55,836 nucleotides of DNA from Oscillospiraceae bacterium (lineage in GTDB: Bacteria > Bacillota > Clostridia > Oscillospirales > Ruminococcaceae): NCBI GenBank assembly GCA_009786985.1, contig WRGW01000110.1:1-55836 (forward strand), written 5' to 3'. Positions 34,140 to 42,690 of the stretch are shown here, one piece after another. Numbering within the stretch: the first letter of the stretch is position 1; each line of letters opens with the position of its first letter. Position numbers and translations under genes: made by a program. A model generated the notes under the pieces. That model was not told the DNA's origin, made no database searches, and saw only the letters and a program-made list of their open reading frames with translations.

Positions 34140-34802
34140 ATGAAAAAAGAATTTTTGAAATTCATGCAAGATTGCGGTGCGTTGCTTTTTGGTGATTTTA
34201 CTCTGAAGAGTGGGCGTAAATCTCCTTATTTTGTCAATACTGGTGAGTATAAAACTAATCATCAACTTTTGAGACTGGGTGAATTTTATGGTGTCTTGAT
34301 TGAAGATTCGGGAGTGGAATTTGATGTACTGTACGGTCCTGCGTATAAAGGGATTCCGTTGGCGGTACTCGCTTCTACTAACCTTGAGCCAGAAATCGGG
34401 GTGTCGTTTAACCGCAAGGAGGCTAAAGACCACGGTGATGGTAAATCGATTCTCGGATATGTCCCTAAAGATGGAGATAGAATTGCGATTATCGAAGATG
34501 TCACTACTGCTGGAACGTCGATTCGTGAAACGCTGGATTTGTTTAAGCAGACCGCTGATGTAGAGGTTGTTGCTTTGTACATTTCAATCGATAGAATGGA
34601 AAAGCCAAACAATGGGACAATGTCTGATGAAGGTAAAAGCACTGGGATTTTAAGTGCTACTCAGCAAATCACGCAGGAGTATGGTATTCCAGTGTATTCG
34701 ATTGCAACGGCAGCGGATATAATAGGATATCTTGAAAGTAAAGGCGAGAATGAATATTCAGCGAAAATGCGTGAATATTTGGAACAATATGGCGTAAAGT
34801 GA
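34140..34802 (+). CDS. pyrE: Orotate phosphoribosyltransferase
   Basis: Makes orotidine 5'-monophosphate from orotate and PRPP in pyrimidine synthesis. The 220-aa protein has FGDFTLKSGRKSPYFVNTGE, GPAYKGIPLAVL, and the PRPP-binding signature VAIIEDVTTAGTS-like run (IAIIEDVTTAGTSIRETLD). The ATG at 34140 is preferred over an in-frame TTG two codons earlier. It is inserted between rpsK and rpsD in the alpha region, where Firmicutes normally have no pyrimidine gene, with a 283-nt gap after it. No own promoter was recognised. Confidence 0.95.
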   Translation: MKKEFLKFMQDCGALLFGDFTLKSGRKSPYFVNTGEYKTNHQLLRLGEFYGVLIEDSGVEFDVLYGPAYKGIPLAVLASTNLEPEIGVSFNRKEAKDHGDGKSILGYVPKDGDRIAIIEDVTTAGTSIRETLDLFKQTADVEVVALYISIDRMEKPNNGTMSDEGKSTGILSATQQITQEYGIPVYSIATAADIIGYLESKGENEYSAKMREYLEQYGVK

Positions 34803-34994
34803 GCCTTGCTCGCATAAGCATATATTCAGGGGTGTCTTCCTGAAGTCGGAAATGCAGAATTTTTGCAAAACACAAAAAACATAGAAGTTTGTGTGAATTG
34901 GTTAGAATTATGCAAAAATCGTGGCTGGAAAGCCAAACAAGGGTATAACAAAGGTCGGCTTTGCAGAGCTTTTTGTGCCTGACGTTAGGAAAGC

Positions 34995-35042
34995 TAAACA
35001 AGATGTCCGTAAGCGGAGCTATGCTTCGCTGTAGGACATTGC
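34995..35042. repeat. Family 3 palindromic repeat, plus-strand copy
   Basis: AAGATGTCCGTAAGCGGAGC followed by TATGCTTCGCTGTAGGACATTG. It folds as GTCC/GGAC around AGCGgAGC/GCTtCGCT. The copy at 50021-50064 on the other strand differs at 3 of 42 positions. Here it lies in the pyrE-rpsD gap, about 45 nt before rpsD. Confidence 0.75.
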
Positions 35043-35085
35043 CGCAGGAAATCCGATATTGTTATTAAAAGGAGAAGAGGTAGAA

Positions 35086-35691
35086 ATGGCAGTTTACAGA
35101 GAACCGATTTCCAAAAAGTGTAAATCGCTTGGAATCAGCCCAGCGGTACTGGGTTACACGCAAAAGAAAGAAACGCGTCGCAGGTTCGGGGCTGGTAGCT
35201 CGCGCAGAAAGATTTCAGAATACGGCTTGCAAATGAAAGAAAAGCAAAAGCTGAAATTTATATACGGTGTTTTAGAAAAACCTTTCTATCGTTATTACGA
35301 AATTGCGATTAAAGAAGAAGGCGTTACTGGTGAAAATCTAATCACTTTGCTTGAATCAAGGCTTGATAACGTGGTTTATCGTATGAATATGGCGATTACT
35401 CGTCGTGAGGCACGTCAACTTGTAGGTCATGGTCACTTTATGGTGAATGGCAAACGTGTTGATATTCCTTCTTACAGGGTAAAACCGGGTGACGTTGTTG
35501 CACTTTGCGATAAGAGTAAAAAAAGCTCTAAGTTTGAACAAATAATCGAACTCACACATGGTAGAGTGGCACCTGAATGGCTTGATGTAAATCGTGATGC
35601 ACGTTCAGCAACTGTTACACGCAAACCACTCCGTGAAGAACTTGATTTTGAAATTCAAGAAAATCTGGTTATAGAGTTGTACTCGAAATAA
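35086..35691 (+). CDS. rpsD: 30S ribosomal protein S4 (uS4)
   Basis: A primary 16S rRNA-binding protein and, in several bacteria, the alpha-operon repressor. The ATG at 35086 follows GGAGAAGAGG and gives MAVYREPISKKCKSLGISP. The 201 aa include GLQMKEKQKLKFIYGVLEKP, LESRLDNVVYRMNMAITRRE and the S4 domain QLVGHGHFMVNGKRVDIPSY. The N-terminal zinc Cys set is absent (single Cys), the non-zinc form. A 274-nt gap with repeats separates it from rpoA. Confidence 0.97.
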   Translation: MAVYREPISKKCKSLGISPAVLGYTQKKETRRRFGAGSSRRKISEYGLQMKEKQKLKFIYGVLEKPFYRYYEIAIKEEGVTGENLITLLESRLDNVVYRMNMAITRREARQLVGHGHFMVNGKRVDIPSYRVKPGDVVALCDKSKKSSKFEQIIELTHGRVAPEWLDVNRDARSATVTRKPLREELDFEIQENLVIELYSK

Positions 35692-35708
35692 TCAGTGCGA
35701 ACATTGAA

Positions 35709-35942
35709 AGTTCGATTGTGAATGCTCGTCCATCGTTGTGGCGAAATTCTCTCGTGCGAAGTGCGGGAGGGTGCAGGGGGCTTACCTTGCTTATTAGAAA
35801 GTTCGGGTGTAATACCCCGACGTGTTCTGCGTCGGTTCTCACGTGCGAAGCGAGAGGGGGCAGGGGGTAGCTCTGTCAAGCAGGCAAAGCCTGCTCGTCG
35901 AGAGCTTTGCCCTGTGGTGTTACCGAACATTATCGAACATTG
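35709..35942. repeat. Family 1 repeat, outer copy split by an inner copy (copy C)
   Basis: AGTTCGATTG at 35709-35718 and ATCGAAC near 35933-35939 bracket the region. The left part (to about 35790) resembles copy B up to GGGTGCAGGG. Then an independent, complete family 1 copy (35800-35931) begins. It lies between rpsD and rpoA. Confidence 0.6.
35800..35931. repeat. Family 1 repeat, inner copy with extra palindrome
   Basis: GTTCGG (35801-35806) and CCGAAC (35923-35928) bound it. Inside it matches copy B (CGTCGGTTCTC, GCGAAGCGAGAGGGG, CAGGG), but AGCAGGCaaaGCCTGCT has been added within the third stem. That extra palindrome is the reverse complement of the one in family 2 repeats. Confidence 0.65.
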
Positions 35943-35965
35943 CTAACGTATTTCGGAGGGTATGA

Positions 35966-36919
35966 ATGTTAGAAAAAATCGAAAAGTCCGAAATTGAAAT
36001 GATAAAAGTAAAACCTGATGGAACTTATGGTATGTTTTGTCTTGAACCGCTTGAGTGTGGTTTTGGTAATACCATTGGTAATAGTTTGAGAAGGGTTTTG
36101 CTTTCATCGCTGCCAGGTGTGGCAGTGACATCAATTAAAATCGACGGTGTAAAACATGAATTTTCAACGATTCCTGGTGTTAAAGAAGATGTTACTGAAC
36201 TGATTCTAAATGTCAAGGGGATTTTGGCGAAAATGCACTGTGACACTCCTAAAACTGTCTTCATAGAAGCGGAGGGCGAGTGTAAAGTAACTGCGGGTGA
36301 TATCAAAGGCGATTCAGAACTTGAAATTGTTGACCCTAACATCCACATAGCATCAATTGAGCCTGGTGGAAGGCTGTTTATGGAACTCACGTTCGATACG
36401 GGCCGTGGATATGCCAGTGCGGAAAAAAATAAATTACAATTACAACCGATAATCGGCGTGCTTGCAGTCGATAGTATCTACACGCCAGTATTGAAAGTCA
36501 ATTATTCTGTCGAAAACACGCGTGTTGGACAGAGAACTGATTTTGATAAGCTGATTATTGAAGTGTGGACTGACGGTACGATTACTGCAAAAGAGGCGTT
36601 GTCTTACGCTGCAAAACTTTTGTGTGAACACCTTATGATGTTCGTAGGGTTGTCGGGCATAGCAGGGCATCATGAATTGATGAGTGAAAAAGAAGACAAG
36701 AGCAAAGATAAAATTCTTGAAATGACAATCGAAGATTTAGACCTTTCGGTCAGGTCGTTCAACTGTCTTAAACGTGCAGGTGTTGATACTGTAAATGACT
36801 TGATTAGCAAATCTCAAGATGAGATGATGAAAGTTCGTAACTTAGGTAAAAAATCTTTCGATGAGGTGTGTGAAAAATTAGCATCGCTCGAGTTAGATTT
36901 TTCGCCATCTGATGATTAA
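35966..36919 (+). CDS. rpoA: DNA-directed RNA polymerase subunit alpha
   Basis: The assembly platform of RNA polymerase. The 317-aa protein has the N-terminal dimerisation domain with CGFGNTIGNSLRRVLLSSLP and GVKHEFSTIPGVKEDVTELI, then after a linker the C-terminal DNA- and regulator-binding domain (LDLSVRSFNCLKRAGVDTVN, VRNLGKKSFDEV). GGAGGGT precedes the ATG. rplQ follows after 163 nt. Confidence 0.97.
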   Translation: MLEKIEKSEIEMIKVKPDGTYGMFCLEPLECGFGNTIGNSLRRVLLSSLPGVAVTSIKIDGVKHEFSTIPGVKEDVTELILNVKGILAKMHCDTPKTVFIEAEGECKVTAGDIKGDSELEIVDPNIHIASIEPGGRLFMELTFDTGRGYASAEKNKLQLQPIIGVLAVDSIYTPVLKVNYSVENTRVGQRTDFDKLIIEVWTDGTITAKEALSYAAKLLCEHLMMFVGLSGIAGHHELMSEKEDKSKDKILEMTIEDLDLSVRSFNCLKRAGVDTVNDLISKSQDEMMKVRNLGKKSFDEVCEKLASLELDFSPSDD

Positions 36920-37082
36920 AATTCAACTAAATTTGATTTTTGGCAAGAACCAATCAAAAGCAATTGATTTTGATTATGTACTTTCATAGTAGCGAAAGTA
37001 ATACTATTATAATATTAAAATGTTAATTCGCTATAGATTCGTTTCGCCCAAAACAAGGCGAACTTAGTAAGGAGAACACGTT

Positions 37083-37457
37083 ATGGCTATGAGAAAACTT
37101 GGTAGACCTACCGCACATAGAAAATCTATGCTCCGTGGTATGGTAACGCATTTGTTGGAAAACGAAAGAATCGAAACGACTGTCACACGGGCGAAAGAAG
37201 TTCGTAGTGTTGCTGAAAAAGTGATTACGATGGGTAAAGATGCTGTGTCTAAATCAGGTGCAGATAGTTTACACGCTAAAAGAAAAGTCTTCTCTGTGAT
37301 TACTAAAGAAGATGTTTCTAAAAAACTCTTCGACGAAATCGCACCTCGTTACTCTGAGCGCAACGGTGGATACACCAGAATTATAAGAATCGGTCCACGT
37401 CGTGGTGACGCTGCGGAAATGGCTATTCTTGAGCTAGTTGATAGTGATAGTGAATAG
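37083..37457 (+). CDS. rplQ: 50S ribosomal protein L17 (bL17)
   Basis: A bacterial 50S protein near the tunnel exit. The 124 aa start [20 protein letters not shown] and have [40 protein letters not shown] and the end [20 protein letters not shown]. It is the last gene of the alpha region. AAGGAG lies 7-8 nt before the ATG. Confidence 0.97.
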   Translation: MAMRKLGRPTAHRKSMLRGMVTHLLENERIETTVTRAKEVRSVAEKVITMGKDAVSKSGADSLHAKRKVFSVITKEDVSKKLFDEIAPRYSERNGGYTRIIRIGPRRGDAAEMAILELVDSDSE

Positions 37458-37501
37458 GTAATCTCTGTTGCGGAAATATTGTAATGTTTGTAATATTAAA
37501 T

Positions 37502-37530
37502 TTGATTATTTCGACAAATTGTGCTATAAT
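37502..37530 (+). promoter_or_regulatory. Possible promoter upstream of the rplQ-recA terminator
   Basis: TTGATT (37502-37507), 17-nt spacer, TATAAT (37525-37530). The terminator at 37603 follows within about 75 nt, so it would give a short RNA of about 90-95 nt. Confidence 0.45.
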
Positions 37531-37602
37531 ATAGTATATTACACAATCATAATACAAAAATTTATCGCAAATTATCAACAGCCCCAGTATGCACAAAACA
37601 AC

Positions 37603-37630
37603 AACCCTCCGAATAAATTTCGGAGGGTTT
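37603..37630 (+). terminator. Intrinsic terminator of the ribosomal cluster
   Basis: AACCCTCCGAA/TTCGGAGGGTT, an 11-bp perfect stem with a 5-nt loop ending in a short T run. It lies 146 nt after rplQ and just before the recA promoter. Confidence 0.85.
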
Positions 37631-37631
37631 C

Positions 37632-37660
37632 TTGACATATTGTAAAATTCGTGTTATACT
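37632..37660 (+). promoter_or_regulatory. Sigma-A promoter of recA-rimO-pgsA
   Basis: TTGACA (37632-37637), 17-nt spacer, TATACT (37655-37660), directly after the terminator. No clear LexA box (GAAC-N4-GTTC) was noticed. Confidence 0.82.
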
Positions 37661-37686
37661 GGAATTAAATAAAATCAAATCTCTTC

Positions 37687-37716
37687 GTTAGTTAGATTTC
37701 GAGGAAGTCATTAAAT
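37687..37716. repeat. Family 2 terminal-repeat-like sequence upstream of recA
   Basis: GTTAGTTAGATTTCGAGGAA plus GTCATTAAAT resembles the family 2 end with a 3-nt insertion. It is 22 nt before the recA ATG, too far to be its ribosome-binding site. The body of an element is not seen. Confidence 0.35.
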
Positions 37717-37738
37717 TCAAAAGAAAAGAGTAAACGAT

Positions 37739-38980
37739 ATGCCTAAATCAAAAGCACAAAAATTAGCCCCGACAAAAGCGGTTGGTGACGAACGTAAAAA
37801 AGCATTAGAATCAGCGATGGCACAAATCGAAAAAGATTTTGGTGAAGGTGCCGTCATGTTCATGAATGAAAAAAATCGCAAAAACATAGAATCCACCCCG
37901 ACTGGTTCTCTGAACTTAGACTTAGCTCTCGGTATAGGCGGTCTCCCGAAAGGTAGAATTATTGAAATTTTTGGTCATGAATCGGGCGGTAAAACGACTG
38001 TTTCTTTACACGCAATTGCCGAAGCTCAAAAAAACGGTGGGACTGCGGCGTTTGTTGACGTTGAACACGCACTCGACCCTGTTTATGCAAAAAAACTCGG
38101 CGTAAATGTGGACGAGCTGATTGTTTCGCAACCTGATACTGGAGAACAAGCACTCGAAATTATGGAGCGGTTAGTTCGCTCTGGTGCGATTGATGTACTG
38201 GTTCTTGACTCGGTTGCGGCGATGGTTACACGTGCCGAAATCGAAGGTGAGATGGGGGATAGCCATGTTGGTCAACAAGCACGACTTATGTCTGCTGCTA
38301 TGCGAAAGCTAACCAGCCTTATTTCTAAAACTGGAACGGTTGCGATTTTTATCAACCAAGTTCGTGAAAAAATCGGCGGTTATGGTAATCCTGAAACCAC
38401 ACCTGGTGGTAGAGCGTTAAAGTTTTATGCGTCGGTGAGGATTCAGGTCAGCAAAACAAGCGAAAAGATTATGGACGGGTCAGAACAAATTGGAGTTCGA
38501 ACTAAATGTAAAGTCGTAAAAAACAAAGTCGCACCGCCTTTCAAAGGTTGTGAATTTGACATGGTATACGGTCAAGGTATTTCAAAAGTAGGTGAAATTC
38601 TTGATCTAGCGGTGGATTTGAATATCGGCAAAAAGTCTGGTGCGTGGTATTATTACGGCGATATGCGATTAGGTCAAGGGCGCGAAAATGCAAAAAAATA
38701 TTTACTCGAAAACGCTGACTTGATGGATGAAATCGAAGTGAAAATCAGAGAGATGTCCGCAGAAGTGGCGGAACTTATGGAGGAATCGCCAGACGAAATT
38801 GCTAAAACTGCTACTGCAACAGAATCGGCAGAGTCGCCTGTTGCGGTTGCCGAAACTCCTGCAAAACCAGCAAAATCAGCTGCAAAATCGACAAAAATAA
38901 CAGCTACTAAATCAACAAAAAATGCAGTATTGATTGAAGGAGAAGAGAGTTTTGAAGAATTCTCGCCTGATGAATTATGA
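37739..38980 (+). CDS. recA: Recombinase RecA with long C-terminal tail
   Basis: Forms ATP-dependent filaments on single-stranded DNA and drives strand exchange and the SOS response. The 413-aa protein has the Walker A loop GHESGGKT (about 80), [15 protein letters not shown], the DNA-binding loops, and [20 protein letters not shown]. The usual length is about 340-360 aa. The last roughly 60 residues are an A/T/K/S-rich tail ending in acidic [14 protein letters not shown], probably disordered. AGAG lies before the ATG. Its stop overlaps the rimO start by 4 nt. Confidence 0.97.
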   Translation: MPKSKAQKLAPTKAVGDERKKALESAMAQIEKDFGEGAVMFMNEKNRKNIESTPTGSLNLDLALGIGGLPKGRIIEIFGHESGGKTTVSLHAIAEAQKNGGTAAFVDVEHALDPVYAKKLGVNVDELIVSQPDTGEQALEIMERLVRSGAIDVLVLDSVAAMVTRAEIEGEMGDSHVGQQARLMSAAMRKLTSLISKTGTVAIFINQVREKIGGYGNPETTPGGRALKFYASVRIQVSKTSEKIMDGSEQIGVRTKCKVVKNKVAPPFKGCEFDMVYGQGISKVGEILDLAVDLNIGKKSGAWYYYGDMRLGQGRENAKKYLLENADLMDEIEVKIREMSAEVAELMEESPDEIAKTATATESAESPVAVAETPAKPAKSAAKSTKITATKSTKNAVLIEGEESFEEFSPDEL

Positions 38981-40368
38981 ACATAAACGTTACTACTGTT
39001 GCAATTGTGTCGCTTGGTTGCCCGAAAAATCAGGTTGACGCTGAACTTATGCTTGATAAAATCGCAAAAGCTGGCTATAAATTAGTCGTTGAACCAGGTG
39101 AAGCTGATGTTGTGATTATAAATACTTGCTGTTTTATCAAATCAGCTAAAGAAGAAGCAATTGAAGAAATTTTAGAAGCCGCCGCACGCAAAGCAGATGG
39201 GATAAATAAAAAGATTATTTTGACTGGTTGTATGGCACAACGGTATCAAAAAGAACTTGCCGATGAATTGCCCGAAGTTGACGGTATTATCGGTCTTGGA
39301 GCTAATGATGATATAGTCAGTTCGATTGAGAGCGTGATGGGTGTGACTTCTAATTCTACCGCTAACAATCCCCCAGAGCATAAGCATTTTGCTTTTGATG
39401 GTGAGCATAACATGGAAGGTGAGCGTATGCTTTCTACACTGCCTCACTATGCTTATTTGCGGATTTCTGATGGGTGTGACAATCGCTGTTCTTATTGTGC
39501 AATACCTCTTTTTCGTGGAGGGTATCGCGAAAGAGAGATGTCGGCGATTGTAGAAGAAGCTACAGCTTTAGTCGAAAAAGGAGTGCGTGAGTTAATTCTT
39601 GTCGCACAAGATGTTACTGCTTATAAAAAACTTCCTAAACTTTTGAAAAACCTTGCAGGAATCGACAAATTAAAATGGATTCGTCTGTTATACTGTTATC
39701 CACAGAGGATTAGTGATGAACTTATTCAGACAATCAAAGAGGAAGATAAAATTCTAAAATACTTAGACTTACCAATTCAACATTGTAACGATGAAATCTT
39801 AAAATCTATGAATAGGCAGATGACGAAATCTGAACTTTTGAAACTATTAGGTAAGTTGCGACAAGAAATTCCAGAAATCGTCTTACGTTCGACTTTGATT
39901 ACTGGCTTCCCCAGTGAAACTCCTGAACAGTTTGAGGAATTAGCAGAGTTTGCACATGAGGTTAAGTTTGAGCACTTGGGGGCGTTTGCATACTCAGAAG
40001 AAGAAGGCACAAAAGCCGCTGAAATGCCAGACCAAATCGACGAAAACGAACGCATTCGTCGCTGTGAAATCATAGTTGAACAGCAGGAGTTTCGTGTAAG
40101 TGATTGGTCGACAAAGTTAATAGGGGAAGAGTTTGAAGTTGTATGCGAAGGTGCAGATAAATATCTGACGTTTGATGAGCAATCAGACGTTGAAAATCAA
40201 AATCAAATAATTATGTACTTTGGGCGAACTTATATGCACGCACCAGAAATCGATGGCATGGTGTATTTTACTGCTGGTGATTCAGTGCTTACAATAGGGG
40301 AATTTGTTACAGTACAAATTATTGACGTGGTTGACAACAACCTAATCGGGGTGGTGATTAATAAATGA
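38977..40368 (+). CDS. rimO: Ribosomal protein S12 methylthiotransferase RimO
   Basis: A radical SAM enzyme with two iron-sulfur clusters that adds a methylthio group to Asp of ribosomal protein S12. The 463-aa protein has the N-terminal cluster Cys in [16 protein letters not shown] and LTGCMAQR. The radical SAM motif [20 protein letters not shown] and the TRAM-like C-terminus (from about 390) are present. The SLGCPKN opening and RGGYRER favour RimO over MiaB. It overlaps recA and pgsA by 4 nt each, a tight operon. Confidence 0.93.
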   Translation: MNINVTTVAIVSLGCPKNQVDAELMLDKIAKAGYKLVVEPGEADVVIINTCCFIKSAKEEAIEEILEAAARKADGINKKIILTGCMAQRYQKELADELPEVDGIIGLGANDDIVSSIESVMGVTSNSTANNPPEHKHFAFDGEHNMEGERMLSTLPHYAYLRISDGCDNRCSYCAIPLFRGGYREREMSAIVEEATALVEKGVRELILVAQDVTAYKKLPKLLKNLAGIDKLKWIRLLYCYPQRISDELIQTIKEEDKILKYLDLPIQHCNDEILKSMNRQMTKSELLKLLGKLRQEIPEIVLRSTLITGFPSETPEQFEELAEFAHEVKFEHLGAFAYSEEEGTKAAEMPDQIDENERIRRCEIIVEQQEFRVSDWSTKLIGEEFEVVCEGADKYLTFDEQSDVENQNQIIMYFGRTYMHAPEIDGMVYFTAGDSVLTIGEFVTVQIIDVVDNNLIGVVINK

Positions 40369-41126
40369 GTGCTAAATCGAAATTAAAGTCTAAAACAAAA
40401 TCTTCACCTAAATCGAAGCCTGCTACAATCTTACAAAAAATCGTGGCGTTTGGAGGAGGTTTTGTAGGGTTCTTCAAAGGCGTATGGCAAGTGAACCTCG
40501 CTAATAAGTTGACTATTTTGCGTATCCTCATGCTCCCGCCGTTTGTGGTTTTTATGATGAACGACTCTATACCGCATAACCTTTTGTGGGCGTTGATTGT
40601 TTTTGTGATTGCATCGATTACCGATTGGTTGGATGGTTATATCGCACGAACTCGAATGTTAGTCACACCATTGGGACAATTTTTGGACCCGATTGCTGAC
40701 AAAATTTTAGTCATGGCGGCGATGCTTTGTATGGTGGAACTAGGCTGGTTTAATGGTTGGAGCGTCATTGCGATTTTAGCACGAGATTTTGTGGTGGGTG
40801 CTGTTCGACTAATCGCAGTTGAGAGTGAAGAAAAACTTGTGATTCCAGCGAGGGCTTCGGGCAAAGTTAAAACCATGATTACGATGGTGAGTTTAGGTGC
40901 GTTGCTCTTGTTATGGGTGTTTGCGGGATATGGTGTAATTGGCTTTGAAATTGAGGAGCATAATATCTTCACCAATGTGACACAAATTTATTCAAATCCT
41001 GCTAGATTATTAGTGCCGATTGGTAATGCGTTTATGTACATCTGTGTAGCACTCACTGCATTTTCGGGCATTCAATATATATGGGATGCTCGTGATGTCT
41101 TAAAAAAGCAATTCACCGAAAATTGA
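40365..41126 (+). CDS. pgsA: CDP-diacylglycerol-glycerol-3-phosphate 3-phosphatidyltransferase
   Basis: A membrane enzyme that makes phosphatidylglycerol phosphate, the first step of phosphatidylglycerol synthesis. The 253-aa protein has the CDP-alcohol transferase motif TDWLDGYIARTRMLVTPLGQ followed by FLDPIADK. Several membrane helices are visible. The N-terminus carries a 45-residue extension rich in K and S (KSKLKSKTKSSPKSKPA) before the first helix, longer than usual. It overlaps rimO by 4 nt and probably shares the recA promoter. Confidence 0.94.
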   Translation: MSAKSKLKSKTKSSPKSKPATILQKIVAFGGGFVGFFKGVWQVNLANKLTILRILMLPPFVVFMMNDSIPHNLLWALIVFVIASITDWLDGYIARTRMLVTPLGQFLDPIADKILVMAAMLCMVELGWFNGWSVIAILARDFVVGAVRLIAVESEEKLVIPARASGKVKTMITMVSLGALLLLWVFAGYGVIGFEIEEHNIFTNVTQIYSNPARLLVPIGNAFMYICVALTAFSGIQYIWDARDVLKKQFTEN

Positions 41127-41313
41127 AGTTTGTTCAAAGTGTTAAGACCTTGCAAGCGGAATAATATTAAACCGCAACAAAATGCTTGCGTTTTGTAAGG
41201 CTTAATATTGTACAACTGTTTCGGTTGTTTGCTATCAGCAGACGAGAAACAGGTACTTTTTGAGCAATGAAACTATTGCGGAGCAATAACTAATAGAGAG
41301 GAATAACGTTAAA
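41127..41313 (+). other. Structured intergenic stretch between pgsA and the zinc-ribbon protein gene
   Basis: The gap contains several inverted repeats: CCTTGCAAGC with GCTTGCG and TGTAAGG, AATATT with AATATT, ATTGC with GCAAT. No gene, U-rich terminator or clear promoter was found. Confidence 0.3.
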
Positions 41314-42624
41314 ATGAATTCATTTTGCACACAATGCGGAACTAAATTTGAAGAGGGGGCATTATTCTGTACTGGTTGCGGAAGTAATCAGAAGAGTAAC
41401 CAGCCAGAGCAAACACAGGCACAATCACAGACTTCAGTTGCGGCGAAACCTGAAACTCCAGAAATTGCAGTAACTTTTGAGCCTGTTCAAGCTGTTGAAA
41501 CACCAGTGTCATCAACGCAGGCTGCACCGTCCCCGTCATCACCGCCCGAATTAAACGTACAGTTTGAAGCAGGAGAATCTCCGATGGAGCAGCTCGCAAA
41601 ATCATCTAAACCTCCTCATTCTTCAGGGATGCGTGCGGTGTTTATTGCGATTTCTGTTATATGCTCTCTTGTTTTGTTTGTAGCGATTACTTTTATACAG
41701 TCTATGGTGTTTGTAAAAGAAATCGTTGATGTTGACACCATACGTTCGATTTTGGACACAACTGTTATGGAAATCAATTTAGCTATGTTACCAGTGGGTG
41801 AAGTAGCAAATTCGGCTAATGTAGACTTGCCAGACTTTGAACGCCTGCGCATAAGAGAAAATACAGCCTTGTATCGAGTGGTTTATAACTCGCTCCACGA
41901 ATATTATATTACAAATTACAACATCACCCCTAATACGGTGTATGAGATTCTCTCGAATCAGCAACTCAATAGGTTTGCTGGTGATATAGTAGAAAACGGT
42001 TTTGATTTTATCGTGAATGGCTACAATGCTAATGAACCGATTGTTTCTTCTGACAAAATTATCGGATTAATCGTTGACAATGCTGATGAAATTGCAAGAA
42101 TTTCAGGGTTTGATTTTGAATCAAATGAAGAGTATCGCGAAATCTTAGAGCAAACTCTCGTCCAAAGCGGAATCGATGAATTAACGTGGAGTGAAGCTAC
42201 TGGAATCAACTCACAACTAAACGACGTACGTAATGCTTTTGGTAGACGAAATCTAAACACTGTATTAATTCTGATTCTTGTAGGCGGGGTGTTAGTAGCA
42301 CTCGGGATTATAGTGGCGTTATTTTTCTTGAACCTCCATCAGAAAACAAATGTGCTTTTATACGCTGGAATCCCAACTTTAGTTTCTGGGTTTATGATGG
42401 TGATGGGCGGTATAGCTATAAACTTAATAATTCCGATTGTTGTTGAAGAAGCACCGTACGGGATGATAAATTTTGTACCAATTGTCGAAAATATTTTGCA
42501 GACTATGGTTAGTAGCTTGTTCGTAACTGGGTTTGTTGCTTTAGGGTTCGGTACGGGAATGATTGTTGCTAAAATTGTGTTTAAAATCTTCGTTAAAGGC
42601 AAGCCACAGGTTGCTAATAGTTGA
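41314..42624 (+). CDS. Zinc-ribbon membrane protein of unknown function
   Basis: A 436-aa protein with an N-terminal zinc ribbon (Cys5, Cys8, Cys19, Cys22) followed by a low-complexity cytoplasmic linker rich in P, Q, S and A (about 25-105). A first membrane helix (about 110-135) is followed by an external acidic region (about 136-305). Then come three membrane helices (about 310-335, 345-370, 390-420). The start is MNSFCTQCGTKFEEGALFCT. AGAGAGGAATAACGTTAAA precedes the ATG. Similar zinc-ribbon membrane proteins are common and uncharacterised in Firmicutes. It is convergent with addA. Confidence 0.85.
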   Translation: MNSFCTQCGTKFEEGALFCTGCGSNQKSNQPEQTQAQSQTSVAAKPETPEIAVTFEPVQAVETPVSSTQAAPSPSSPPELNVQFEAGESPMEQLAKSSKPPHSSGMRAVFIAISVICSLVLFVAITFIQSMVFVKEIVDVDTIRSILDTTVMEINLAMLPVGEVANSANVDLPDFERLRIRENTALYRVVYNSLHEYYITNYNITPNTVYEILSNQQLNRFAGDIVENGFDFIVNGYNANEPIVSSDKIIGLIVDNADEIARISGFDFESNEEYREILEQTLVQSGIDELTWSEATGINSQLNDVRNAFGRRNLNTVLILILVGGVLVALGIIVALFFLNLHQKTNVLLYAGIPTLVSGFMMVMGGIAINLIIPIVVEEAPYGMINFVPIVENILQTMVSSLFVTGFVALGFGTGMIVAKIVFKIFVKGKPQVANS

Positions 42625-42648
42625 AGTGACGCAGAAATACGTAAGTTA

Positions 42649-42680
42649 CCCCCACTCTCGATTATAGTCAAGAGTGGGGG
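42649..42680. terminator. C/G-clamped palindrome between convergent genes
   Basis: CCCCCACTCT and AGAGTGGGGG form a 10-bp stem with a loop of about 12 nt. It lies between the convergent zinc-ribbon gene and addA, like the hairpins at 10624 and 53546. The T tails are weak. Confidence 0.6.
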
Positions 42681-42690
42681 ATTTACTATC

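Noticed and set aside
34803-35085. tRNA or S4-leader RNA in the pyrE-rpsD gap
   Set aside because: I could not build a cloverleaf with conserved T-loop or the known S4 leader pattern; only the family 3 palindrome and a weak GGCTTTGCAGAGC-type hairpin are visible.
37661-37738. LexA box for recA
   Set aside because: No GAAC-N4-GTTC-type palindrome could be found between the promoter and the ATG.
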